From: Lachnospiraceae bacterium
GTDB lineage: Bacteria; Bacillota; Clostridia; Lachnospirales; Lachnospiraceae
NCBI GenBank assembly: GCA_910574885.1
Contig: CAJTDD010000030.1
Coordinates: forward strand, 1 to 33,968
DNA: 33,968 nucleotides
Direction of reading: 5' to 3'
Positions 1 to 6,917 of the stretch are shown here, one piece after another. How positions within the stretch are numbered: position 1 is the first letter of the stretch; every line of letters starts with the position of its first letter. Under the pieces are notes generated by a model that saw only the letters and a list, made by a program, of their open reading frames with translations, was not told where the DNA came from and did not search any database. A program made the position numbers and the translations under genes.

Positions 1-118
1 AAGGTCAGGTAAAAGATTCGTGAGAGGATCTGGGAATACCTGATTTTTTAGTGCAAAAATTCTGATTTGATTGTTAGATTAATACAATTTTCGGACAATC
101 TGGGGGGGGGGTAAAATC
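1..118. other. Non-coding or decayed stretch at the window start
   Basis: No open frame of useful length crosses this stretch; all three + frames are interrupted by stops. It leads into a run of ten G (102-111) and then into a glycosyltransferase fragment, so it is probably decayed upstream glycosyltransferase sequence. I could not recognise glycosyltransferase motifs in it. Confidence 0.4.
102..111 (+). repeat. Poly-G tract (10 G), possible contingency repeat
   Basis: Ten consecutive G lie just before the GT-B fragment that starts at 119. Read in the frame of that fragment the tract encodes Gly residues before a K-I-M-I-L-G-V segment, so a length change would move upstream sequence in or out of frame. 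Another ten-G tract occurs at 5283-5292 in the second glycosyltransferase. Confidence 0.6.
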
Positions 119-302
119 ATGATTCTGGGAGTTGCCGATTCGTGGAGCAGTTATAAGGGGTTGGATTGTTTTATTGAGCTTAGCCAACAACTTGATCCGA
201 AATATCAAATTGTGTTAGTGGGTATTGACCATGAAAAATGATAAATATAAGGAGTACGTTAGAATATATGAAAAAATATCTCATTCTAGGGGCAGCATTT
301 GA
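119..302 (+). pseudogene. Collapsed glycosyltransferase family 4 remnant
   Basis: This is a broken gene in two frames. Bases 119-241 encode 40 residues (MILGVADSWSSYKGLD and onward to LVGIDHEK) that match the start of the C-terminal GT-B domain of the next gene (LILGAAFDWGYRKGLD, then LVGIDDNTEK). Bases 231-302, in another frame, encode a tail NDKYKEYVRIYEKISHS nearly identical to the end of the next gene (NDKYKEYVKLYEKISHS). The centre of the domain is missing, so an internal out-of-frame deletion has joined the start of the domain to its tail. The N-terminal acceptor-binding half is also absent. It is not expected to make an active enzyme. Confidence 0.7.
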
Positions 303-786
303 TTGGGGTTATCGAAAAGGCCTTGATGTGTTTTTAGAATTACGCAGTAAATTAAGTTCTGCTTATAGAATAGTCTTGGTTGGAATAGACGATAATACGG
401 AAAAAGCAATACCAAATGACATTATATGTATACCAAGGACAAATAATCAATATGAACTGGCCCAAATATATACGGCTGCAGATGTATTTGTGAATCCCAC
501 AAGAGAAGAAGTGCTTGGAATGGTGAATGTAGAATCTCTGGCTTGTGGAACTCCGGTGATAACTTTCAATACAGGAGGATGTCCTGAGGTTGTAAGCGGT
601 AGTTGTGGTTTTGTTACAAATGAAAATACAACTGATAATATAAAACATATTTTAGATAGTGGTTCTTGGATGAAAATAGACAGACAGGATTGTATAGAAC
701 GTGCCAGAGAGTTTTGTATGAACGATAAGTATAAGGAGTACGTTAAATTATATGAAAAAATATCTCATTCTAAGAGTGGTGTTTGA
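238..786 (+). CDS. Truncated glycosyltransferase family 4 (C-terminal GT-B domain only)
   Basis: The 182-residue frame contains only the nucleotide-sugar-binding half of a GT4 enzyme: LGAAFDWGYRKGLD at the domain start, YTAADVFVNPTREEVLGMV, and the E-x7-E signature in EEVLGMVNVE followed by SLACGTPVITF and GGCPEVV. Full-length GT4 proteins have about 350-400 residues, so the N-terminal Rossmann half is lost. Homology begins at the ATG at 268; the first ten codons from 238 are frame-shifted tail sequence of the previous remnant. A good AAGGAG lies at 248-253 but 14 bases from 268. The stop overlaps the flippase start by one base (TGATG). It may be a non-functional relic whose translation still couples to the flippase. 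Confidence 0.65.
   Translation: MINIRSTLEYMKKYLILGAAFDWGYRKGLDVFLELRSKLSSAYRIVLVGIDDNTEKAIPNDIICIPRTNNQYELAQIYTAADVFVNPTREEVLGMVNVESLACGTPVITFNTGGCPEVVSGSCGFVTNENTTDNIKHILDSGSWMKIDRQDCIERAREFCMNDKYKEYVKLYEKISHSKSGV
240..288 (+). repeat. 49-bp direct repeat, copy 1 (glycosyltransferase tail)
   Basis: This segment matches 724-772 with about three differences. In copy 2 it is the true 3' end of a glycosyltransferase gene; in copy 1 the same sequence runs, in a different frame, straight into the next glycosyltransferase domain. The shared stretch ending AAAATATCTCATTCTA is the likely recombination junction. Confidence 0.75.
724..772 (+). repeat. 49-bp direct repeat, copy 2 (glycosyltransferase tail)
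   Basis: Partner of 240-288. It encodes the last residues of the truncated GT4 protein just before the flippase. Confidence 0.75.
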
Positions 787-2099
787 TGAGGGAGAGTATC
801 AGAATTCATAATAAAGTTATTAAAAATGCTTCATGGATCATCGTGGGCAGGATTGCGCAGTCCATAGTTGGGATGCTTATAGCTATGATTACTGCCAGAT
901 TTCTGGGTCCTTCTAATTATGGTTTAATAAATTATGCTTCGTCAATTGTAGCGTTTGCAGTACCCATCATGCAGCTTGGACTGAGCAATATCCTGGTTCA
1001 GGAATTAGTTAATAATAAAGAAAAAGAAGGAGAAATAATCGGAACAGCTCTAGGGATGAGCATAATTTCTGGGATTCTTTCCATTTTGGGGATATTTGCC
1101 TTTGTTTTGATAGCTAACAAGGGAGAAGCAGAAACGTTTATTGTATGTGCTTTGTCAAGTATTGTGATGGTCTTTTATTCATTGGAAATGATTATTTACT
1201 GGTATCAAGCAAAGCTTCTTTCAAAGTATACTTCAATTGTATCGCTGATTGCCTATTTTATAGTTGCATTATATAGGTTATTTTTGTTGATTACCCAAAA
1301 AAGTATTTATTGGTTTGCGCTATCGATGACCTTTGACTATGCAATCATTACCATTACTTTAATAGTCTTATATAAAAAATTAGGAGGTCAAACATTCTCC
1401 TTTTCTATGTCAACGGCAAGAAGAATGTTTCATAAAAGTAAACACTATATCCTTTCAAGTATGATGGTCACAATTTTTGCACAAACAGACAGAATCATGA
1501 TCAAATTAATGCTTGGAGATGCAGATACAGGATTTTATTCTGTTGCGGTTACATGTGCTGGAATGACTTCTTTTATTTTTGGAGCCATAATTGATTCTGC
1601 AAGACCGTCTATATTCGAGAGTAAAAAGAGTGGAGATGGTCCGTTTGCAAGAAATATTACTCGTCTATACAGTATAATCATATACTTTGCCTTGATTCAG
1701 AGCATTGTAATTGCCGCGTTCTCCAAAATAATAATAGGAATCCTATATGGCGCTCAGTTTTATCCGGCAGTAGGTGCCCTAAGAATAGTCGTTTGGTATG
1801 CGACTTTTTCATACATTGGTTCTGTCAGAAATATATGGATACTGGCGGAGAACAAACAAAAGTACTTATGGATTATTAACTTGTGCGGTGCAGCAGCCAA
1901 TGTTGTTATGAATGCTATGATGATTCCTCTATTGGGTATCAATGGAGCTGCAATAGCCTCCCTTGTGACACAATTTTTTACGAATGTTATTACAGGTTAT
2001 ATATTCAGTCCTATTAGGGAAAACAACAGGCTAATGGTGCATGGATTGAATCCAAATAACTTAAAGGAAATTTTTAAGTTAATGCGCGGAGGGCTTTAG
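786..2099 (+). CDS. Polysaccharide flippase, Wzx / MATE-like (oligosaccharide flippase family)
   Basis: This 437-residue, strongly hydrophobic protein has the length and pattern of a Wzx-type flippase with about twelve to fourteen membrane segments. It opens with NASWIIVGRIAQSIVGMLIAMI and ARFLGPSNYGLINYA, the family signature (W-x-x-x-G-x followed by R-x-L-G-P-x-x-Y-G). These proteins move undecaprenyl-diphosphate-linked repeat units across the cytoplasmic membrane. An ATG at 786 overlaps the upstream stop by one base; an in-frame TTG at 783 is a weaker start. LicD follows after one base. No Wzy polymerase is visible in the window. Confidence 0.88.
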   Translation: MRESIRIHNKVIKNASWIIVGRIAQSIVGMLIAMITARFLGPSNYGLINYASSIVAFAVPIMQLGLSNILVQELVNNKEKEGEIIGTALGMSIISGILSILGIFAFVLIANKGEAETFIVCALSSIVMVFYSLEMIIYWYQAKLLSKYTSIVSLIAYFIVALYRLFLLITQKSIYWFALSMTFDYAIITITLIVLYKKLGGQTFSFSMSTARRMFHKSKHYILSSMMVTIFAQTDRIMIKLMLGDADTGFYSVAVTCAGMTSFIFGAIIDSARPSIFESKKSGDGPFARNITRLYSIIIYFALIQSIVIAAFSKIIIGILYGAQFYPAVGALRIVVWYATFSYIGSVRNIWILAENKQKYLWIINLCGAAANVVMNAMMIPLLGINGAAIASLVTQFFTNVITGYIFSPIRENNRLMVHGLNPNNLKEIFKLMRGGL

Positions 2100-2100
2100 T

Positions 2101-2961
2101 ATGAATGAATTACAAAAATCCATATTAAAGATTTTTAAGCAAATCTCAAAAATATGCGATGATAATGGGATCCCGTATTTTGCTATTGGAGGTACATGCA
2201 TTGGAGCTGTGAGACATAAGGGATTCATTCCGTGGGATGATGATTTGGATATAGCAATTCCCATAGAATATTTTGATTATTTTATCAAAATGGCAAATGC
2301 TCAGTTGCCAGGCAGCATGAAAATCTATACCTGCGCTAACCATGAAACGTTTCGATATGTTTTTATTAAGGTCATAGATATAACGACAACCTTTATTGAA
2401 GAATCTGAGATATTGTATCCAAAATCTTATAAAGGTGTTTATGTCGATATCATGCCAATCTGCGGTATACCGTGTGATGAAAATAGAAGAAAAAGATTTT
2501 ATAACATGCAGTTTTACTGTCTGAGAATGAACGAGAAACTTAGAGCTGATAAGTATACTACCAGTCTCAAGGGGAAAATCGCAAATAGTTATTTGAACGT
2601 TATGAAAAAAATTTGCGGATACAATTACTACTCCAATAAATGGATTAAGATAATGAAAGCGAATCCATTTTATAAATCGAAATATACGGGATATGTCTGG
2701 TGGCCATATAGACTGGAAGAGCAAAAGCGGCTGACATTCAAAACAGAATACTTTACAGAAACAACTAATCTGCCTTTTGAAGATACGTTTATAAGATGTC
2801 CGAAAAATTATGACGCTTATTTATCTCAACAGTTTGGAAACTATATGGAGTTTCCGCCGGATGTTGAGCGAGAAAGTCATCACAAGGGCTTGATTGACTT
2901 AAATAAACCATATGAATATTACCAAAACAATACTGAAATTGTAAAAAAGATGATGGAGTGA
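2101..2961 (+). CDS. licD: LicD family phosphotransferase
   Basis: The 286-residue product has the LicD nucleotidyltransferase-fold core near the N-terminus: YFAIGGTCIGAVRHKGFIPW at residues 26-45, followed at once by the acidic DDDLD (46-50), then a VDIMPICGIP segment. LicD proteins transfer phosphocholine, or another phospho-alcohol, from a CDP-activated donor to surface glycans. The substrate here is inferred from the fused LicC/LicA protein at 8241-10739 and the BCCT transporter. Other LicD/FKTN-family members transfer ribitol- or glycerol-phosphate, so the adjacent TagD-like enzyme makes a CDP-glycerol route an alternative. The gene is AT-rich like the flippase. Confidence 0.85.
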   Translation: MNELQKSILKIFKQISKICDDNGIPYFAIGGTCIGAVRHKGFIPWDDDLDIAIPIEYFDYFIKMANAQLPGSMKIYTCANHETFRYVFIKVIDITTTFIEESEILYPKSYKGVYVDIMPICGIPCDENRRKRFYNMQFYCLRMNEKLRADKYTTSLKGKIANSYLNVMKKICGYNYYSNKWIKIMKANPFYKSKYTGYVWWPYRLEEQKRLTFKTEYFTETTNLPFEDTFIRCPKNYDAYLSQQFGNYMEFPPDVERESHHKGLIDLNKPYEYYQNNTEIVKKMME

Positions 2962-2966
2962 GGTAA

Positions 2967-3416
2967 ATGGAAATGATAATAGGTTATACGGCTGGTGTGT
3001 ATGATCTTTTTCATATAGGCCATTTGAACCTTCTGAAGAATGCCAAAGGCATGTGCGATAAGCTTGTTGTTGGAGTGACAGTTGACGAACTTGTTCAGTA
3101 CAAAGGCAAGAGCGCAATGATTCCATTTGAGGATCGAATTGAGATAGTACGTTCCTGCAAGTATGTTGACGCTGCGGTTCCACAGTATGATATGGATAAA
3201 CTCAAAGCCTGTAAGGCGCTTGGAGCTGCAATGCTTTTCGTAGGTGACGACTGGTATGGGACAGAGAAGTGGAAAAAGTATGAGGAAGAATTCGCGGAGG
3301 AAGGAATTAAAATAATATACTTCCCATATACCAAAGGTGTTTCCAGTACAAAGATAACTGAGGCATTGAAACAAGTTCGGGGGTGGACAAAATCATACCC
3401 TCCGGGCATCCCGTAA
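2967..3416 (+). CDS. TagD-like cytidylyltransferase, C-terminus extended by a repeat element
   Basis: This is a small nucleotidyltransferase of the TagD family, which makes CDP-glycerol from glycerol 3-phosphate and CTP. The HIGH motif (YDLFHIGHLNLL) lies near residue 17 and the C-terminal YTKGVSSTKI corresponds to the RTxGISTT motif of TagD. Family members usually end within about 130-135 residues. Here the frame runs into a palindromic element at 3395 and gains roughly a dozen residues (ending SYPPGIP) and its stop from it. The gene sits six bases after licD, so both are probably cotranscribed. The substrate could be glycerol phosphate, phosphoethanolamine or another phospho-alcohol; the sequence does not decide it. 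Confidence 0.8.
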   Translation: MEMIIGYTAGVYDLFHIGHLNLLKNAKGMCDKLVVGVTVDELVQYKGKSAMIPFEDRIEIVRSCKYVDAAVPQYDMDKLKACKALGAAMLFVGDDWYGTEKWKKYEEEFAEEGIKIIYFPYTKGVSSTKITEALKQVRGWTKSYPPGIP

Positions 3417-3458
3417 TTCATGCCCTTCGGGCGGGTGGACTGCGTCCAATAAGGTATA
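3395..3458 (+). repeat. Palindromic TATA-bounded element, copy A
   Basis: This is the first of two tandem copies with a 60-base period. It begins ATACCC and ends AAGGTATA. It carries an imperfect hairpin I (CCCTCCGGGCA against TGCCCTTCGGG) and a perfect hairpin II (TGGAC, loop TGC, GTCCA). The element supplies the end and stop codon of the preceding cytidylyltransferase frame. Confidence 0.8.
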
Positions 3459-3518
3459 CCCAAGGGCACACCGTAATGCATGCCCTTCGGGTGGGTGGAC
3501 TGCGTCCAATAAGGTATA
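3455..3518 (+). repeat. Palindromic TATA-bounded element, copy B
   Basis: The second tandem copy shares its first TATA with copy A. It runs TATACCCAAGGGCA, then a CCGTAAT loop region, TGCCCTTCGGG, TGGAC-TGC-GTCCA and AAGGTATA. It lies just upstream of the ribosome binding site of the asparagine-synthase-like gene, so the hairpins would sit in the intergenic part of a polycistronic RNA. Confidence 0.85.
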
Positions 3519-3538
3519 CATAAATGGAGGAAATGAAA

Positions 3539-4576
3539 ATGATTAATAAAAAATATTGCATGAGTTCCTATATGGCATTCCGTTATATCGAAAAGGAGTA
3601 TATGGAGTTCTATCCGGGAATGCATCACAGTAATATTCAACCTATTCCTGACGAGCAGCGCATTCTCGTGCATACAAGTGATGACATTGACCGGGAAATT
3701 GAAAAGCAGATGGAACAGTTTAAGGATAAGAAGAAAGGTATTCTTCTTTCCGGAGGAATGGATTCCGCTATTGTTGCCTCTTATCTTTCCGGTTCAGATG
3801 CGTACACCTTCCGTTTTCTTGGCGGCGAGTATCAGAAAGAGGAACTAGAGAGGGCGAAATACTATGCAAAATATTATGGACTGAATCTTCATTATGTAGA
3901 TATAAACTGGGATACAGTGGCCTCTCATCTCGAACCGGTTATGAAGGCCAAGGCGGCGCCTGTACATTCTATTGAGCCTCAGATCCTACAGGCCGCTCTT
4001 CAAGCTAAGAATGACGGTGTGGAATTGATGTTTATTGGAGAGAGCAGTGACATAATCTTTGGTGGAATGAATGGGCTTCTTGCGAAGGATTGGACTTTTG
4101 ATGAGTTCATGGACCGCTATATTTTCACAAATCCAGAGGATGTGTTGGCTGAGCCGGAGTCTATGCAGTATGTTTTTGAGAGATATCGTAAGGAAGGAGA
4201 TAAGATTGACTTTCTGTCCTTTATAGATGAAATCTATGCTATTGAGTCCACCAGTTCTTATCTTAATGCTTTTGCCGTTGCCAAGATGCCTTACTACGAT
4301 CCGTATGCACGACTAAAGATGGCAGACGAGTTGGATTTGTATCGTGTCAGGCATGGCGAGCCCAAATATCTGATTCGTGCTTTGATGGCGAAGAAATACC
4401 CCGAACTTACTGTACCGAATAAGAATCCGATGCCCCGCCCTGTAGATGATTACTTCAAGAATTGGGAAGGGCCTGTTAGACCAGAGTTTAAGAAGGGGAT
4501 TGATATGCGCCGGTTCACGGGCAACCAGAAGTGGCAGATGTATTGCTTAGAGAAATTTCTGGAGATGAATGAATAA
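3539..4576 (+). CDS. Stand-alone asparagine synthase-like ATP-pyrophosphatase domain protein
   Basis: This 345-residue protein matches the synthetase half of asparagine synthase B: the PP-loop is SGGMDS (residues 71-76), followed by an IGESSDIIFGG segment typical of the ATP- and aspartate-binding core, and YDPYARLK near the C-terminus. It lacks the N-terminal glutaminase domain and catalytic Cys2. Such isolated domains in polysaccharide loci may amidate a carboxylated sugar or peptide substituent; the substrate here is unknown. ATG at 3539 has GGAGG eight bases upstream (3526-3530); ATG codons at 3524 and 3533 overlap or crowd that site. The gene is less AT-rich than its neighbours, which suggests a mosaic locus. 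Confidence 0.75.
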   Translation: MINKKYCMSSYMAFRYIEKEYMEFYPGMHHSNIQPIPDEQRILVHTSDDIDREIEKQMEQFKDKKKGILLSGGMDSAIVASYLSGSDAYTFRFLGGEYQKEELERAKYYAKYYGLNLHYVDINWDTVASHLEPVMKAKAAPVHSIEPQILQAALQAKNDGVELMFIGESSDIIFGGMNGLLAKDWTFDEFMDRYIFTNPEDVLAEPESMQYVFERYRKEGDKIDFLSFIDEIYAIESTSSYLNAFAVAKMPYYDPYARLKMADELDLYRVRHGEPKYLIRALMAKKYPELTVPNKNPMPRPVDDYFKNWEGPVRPEFKKGIDMRRFTGNQKWQMYCLEKFLEMNE

Positions 4577-4579
4577 AAA

Positions 4580-5827
4580 ATGGTGAAGCATTATATTTGG
4601 AGCTATAATCCGATTGATATAGATGCATATATGTATGACTATATTGCAAATAAGAATAATTTTTCTTTTGTTAATTTTTATGAAAATGGAATGACGGAAG
4701 AGAGAAAGTCCTGTGGGTATTCCCTATGTCTCCAGAATTATACAGCGATTCATACTACATATGATGAGGCAGTTGATGTTGTAAAAAATTGTTCGGATAC
4801 AATTCATATTTTTTTCGGTTTGTTAACTCCAATGAACCGAAGGTTGTTAAGATATCTTAAAGATTGTAAAAGAGACAATAAAATATTTATCGTCTCCGAA
4901 CGTTACAATGCTTTCGGAAATTCTCTTGAAAAAAGAGTGAAGGAATTAATCAGATGGTTTGATTATAAGAAACTGTCTAGGGAATTAAACAATGTGATAG
5001 ATGGATTCTTCGCATACGGAACCAAGGGTGCTGAGTTCTTCAAAAAGCTAGGTTTTACTCATGTATACCCAACAATGTATGCCACAAATCATCATTATAA
5101 TATTCGTACATATACCTTATTGGACGCAGTCCACCCGCCCGAAGGGCATGCATTACGGTGTGCCCTTGGGTATAGTTACAGTAATCGAACCGAAAAAACC
5201 AGATTTATTTATGTTGGAAGGCTGGAATTTGATTTAAAAGGGGTAGATATACTGCTTAAATCTTTAGATACCATTATTCACAGGGGGGGGGGTAGAAAGG
5301 AATGGAGTATTGATTTTGTTGGCAACTATGGAGCTAATTCAGCAGATGTGAATAGATGGATAGATGCTCATTGTGAATATGCCAGACAAGTTGGGAAAAT
5401 TCCATTCGATCAAATGATTCATTACCTGCATGGCTATGATGTGTGCATCATACCGAGTAGGAAAGAAGGATATCATACACTGCCTGCGCAATGTATCGCG
5501 GCTGGAATCGCTTGTATAGTAACTAAGGGATGTGTCAGCGATGAATTAATAGAACGGTATAAGTCGGGAATCGTGGTCAGCAGTGGAGACGGCAAACAAC
5601 TGTCAGATGCAATTATGTTTTGTATTACGGATAAAGAAGCAATCGATAAAATGAAGCGGTGCGCTGAGCAAGCTGCACCTGACATATCCATGGAAGCGGT
5701 TGGTGATTACATGTGGAGCGTAATTCAATGTAGAATCAATAAGAGTTCATCTATACCGGAATGTCCGTGGAGTAAAAAAATTGCGAGAGCAAAAGAACAT
5801 AGCCGAGAGCTGGAAAGAGAGGAATAG
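4580..5827 (+). CDS. Glycosyltransferase (GT-B fold) with in-frame palindromic element insertion
   Basis: The 415-residue protein has a GT-B C-terminal domain: FIYVGRLEFDLKGVDILLKS, then a nucleotide-sugar site around CIIPSRKEGYHTLPAQCIAAG. The second glutamate of the usual E-x7-E signature appears to be Gln (KEGYHTLPAQ), which is unusual. Residues from about 178 to 198 (LLDAVHPPEGHALRCALGY) are encoded by an inverted copy of the 60-bp element and interrupt the linker between the two Rossmann domains. A ten-G tract (5283-5292) encodes RGGG within the C-terminal domain. The start at 4580 lies four bases after the previous stop with no strong ribosome binding site, so translation may be coupled. 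It probably adds one sugar of the repeat unit; the donor is unknown. Confidence 0.75.
   Translation: MVKHYIWSYNPIDIDAYMYDYIANKNNFSFVNFYENGMTEERKSCGYSLCLQNYTAIHTTYDEAVDVVKNCSDTIHIFFGLLTPMNRRLLRYLKDCKRDNKIFIVSERYNAFGNSLEKRVKELIRWFDYKKLSRELNNVIDGFFAYGTKGAEFFKKLGFTHVYPTMYATNHHYNIRTYTLLDAVHPPEGHALRCALGYSYSNRTEKTRFIYVGRLEFDLKGVDILLKSLDTIIHRGGGRKEWSIDFVGNYGANSADVNRWIDAHCEYARQVGKIPFDQMIHYLHGYDVCIIPSRKEGYHTLPAQCIAAGIACIVTKGCVSDELIERYKSGIVVSSGDGKQLSDAIMFCITDKEAIDKMKRCAEQAAPDISMEAVGDYMWSVIQCRINKSSSIPECPWSKKIARAKEHSRELEREE
5111..5174 (-). repeat. Palindromic TATA-bounded element, copy C, inserted inside a glycosyltransferase gene
   Basis: This is the reverse complement of copies A and B and retains hairpin II (GTCCA/TGGAC) and the TGCCCTT arms. 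TATA flanks both ends, so one TATA plus the element equals a 60-base insertion, exactly 20 codons. The antisense reading used by the gene has no stop codon, so the host frame continues through it. Confidence 0.85.
5283..5292 (+). repeat. Poly-G tract (10 G) within glycosyltransferase coding sequence
   Basis: Ten consecutive G encode part of HRGGGRKEW. Loss or gain of one G would shift the frame and cut off the last 180 or so residues, including the nucleotide-sugar site. The same tract length occurs at 102-111. Confidence 0.75.
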
Positions 5828-5832
5828 ACAAA

Positions 5833-6900
5833 ATGCCCAATATCACAGAAGCATTCAAAGGAAAGACCTTAGTAATCACAGGTGGAACCGGTTCTTTTGG
5901 TTCAACCGTCCTCAAGCATTTCCTCACATCTGATATAGGGGAGATAAGGATAATATCTCGTGATGAAAAAAAACAGGACACCATGAGACATACATTGCAG
6001 GCGAAATACCCGGAACAAGCAGGTAAAGTTCAGTTCTACGTGGGCGATGTGCGAAATATTGATTCTGTCCGTAATGTTATGTATGGAGCAAATTATGTGT
6101 TCCACGCCGCAGCGCTAAAGGAGGTTCCCTCCTGCGAGTTTTTCCCAATGGAGGCCGTTAGAACCAATGTAATTGGCACAGATAATGTGATTACAGCGGC
6201 TGTTGAGAATAAGGTTGAGAAAGTTGTGTTCCTCAGTACTGATAAGGCGGCATATCCGATAAACTCTATGGGTATGACCAAGGCGATTGGAGAGAAAGTA
6301 GTAGCTGCCAGAGCACAGAAAGCATTTGAACGCGGAGGAACCGTGTTGGCATGCACTCGGTACGGTAATGTCATGTGCAGCCGAGGCTCAGTAATCCCAC
6401 TCTTTGTTGACCAGATAAAACGAAAAGCCCCCATCACAATTACCGATCCTAATATGACACGCTTTCTTATGAATCTTGACGAGGCTGTTGACCTTGTTGC
6501 GTTCGCCTTTGAACACGCAGAGCCGGGCAATCTGTTTATACAGAAGGCGGATGCAAGCACAATCGGTGTTTTGGCAGACGGTGTCATGAAGGTGTTCGGT
6601 CAGACTGAGAAGAAAATCATCGGCACCCGACACGGTGAGAAGCTATATGAAACGTTAATGACCAGGGAGGAGAGACTTAGGTCTACCGACATGGGAAACT
6701 ACTTTAGAATCAGCCCTGATGGAAGAAGTTTGAACTATGATAAGTTCTATGTGGAAGGCAATGTACTGACCGAAGGTGATGAGGCATATACAAGTCATAA
6801 CACAAACCGACTTGATGTTGACGGCGTGGTTGCAAAGATCATGACCACAGATTATGTGAGAGAAGAACTGGAAGGCCGGCCCCACGCTGTGGAAGCATAA
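5833..6900 (+). CDS. capE: UDP-GlcNAc 4,6-dehydratase / 5-epimerase, CapE/FnlA/WbjB type
   Basis: This is a short-chain dehydrogenase-fold enzyme of 355 residues that catalyses the first step of UDP-L-FucNAc synthesis, giving a 4-keto-6-deoxy-L-arabino intermediate. The NAD(P)-binding motif is TGGTGSFG (16-23); the catalytic segment is STDKAAYPINSMGMTK (135-150). Met146 occupies the position of the usual catalytic Tyr, a hallmark of the CapE/WbjB group. The length fits the family. It begins five bases after the glycosyltransferase stop and is followed by the CapF partner with a good GGAGG site. Confidence 0.9.
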   Translation: MPNITEAFKGKTLVITGGTGSFGSTVLKHFLTSDIGEIRIISRDEKKQDTMRHTLQAKYPEQAGKVQFYVGDVRNIDSVRNVMYGANYVFHAAALKEVPSCEFFPMEAVRTNVIGTDNVITAAVENKVEKVVFLSTDKAAYPINSMGMTKAIGEKVVAARAQKAFERGGTVLACTRYGNVMCSRGSVIPLFVDQIKRKAPITITDPNMTRFLMNLDEAVDLVAFAFEHAEPGNLFIQKADASTIGVLADGVMKVFGQTEKKIIGTRHGEKLYETLMTREERLRSTDMGNYFRISPDGRSLNYDKFYVEGNVLTEGDEAYTSHNTNRLDVDGVVAKIMTTDYVREELEGRPHAVEA

Positions 6901-6917
6901 TATTTTAAGGAGGAGTC

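Noticed and set aside
3395..3518. CRISPR array
   Set aside because: Two tandem 60-bp units are present, but they have no variable spacers and no cas genes lie nearby, and the same unit is dispersed singly elsewhere.
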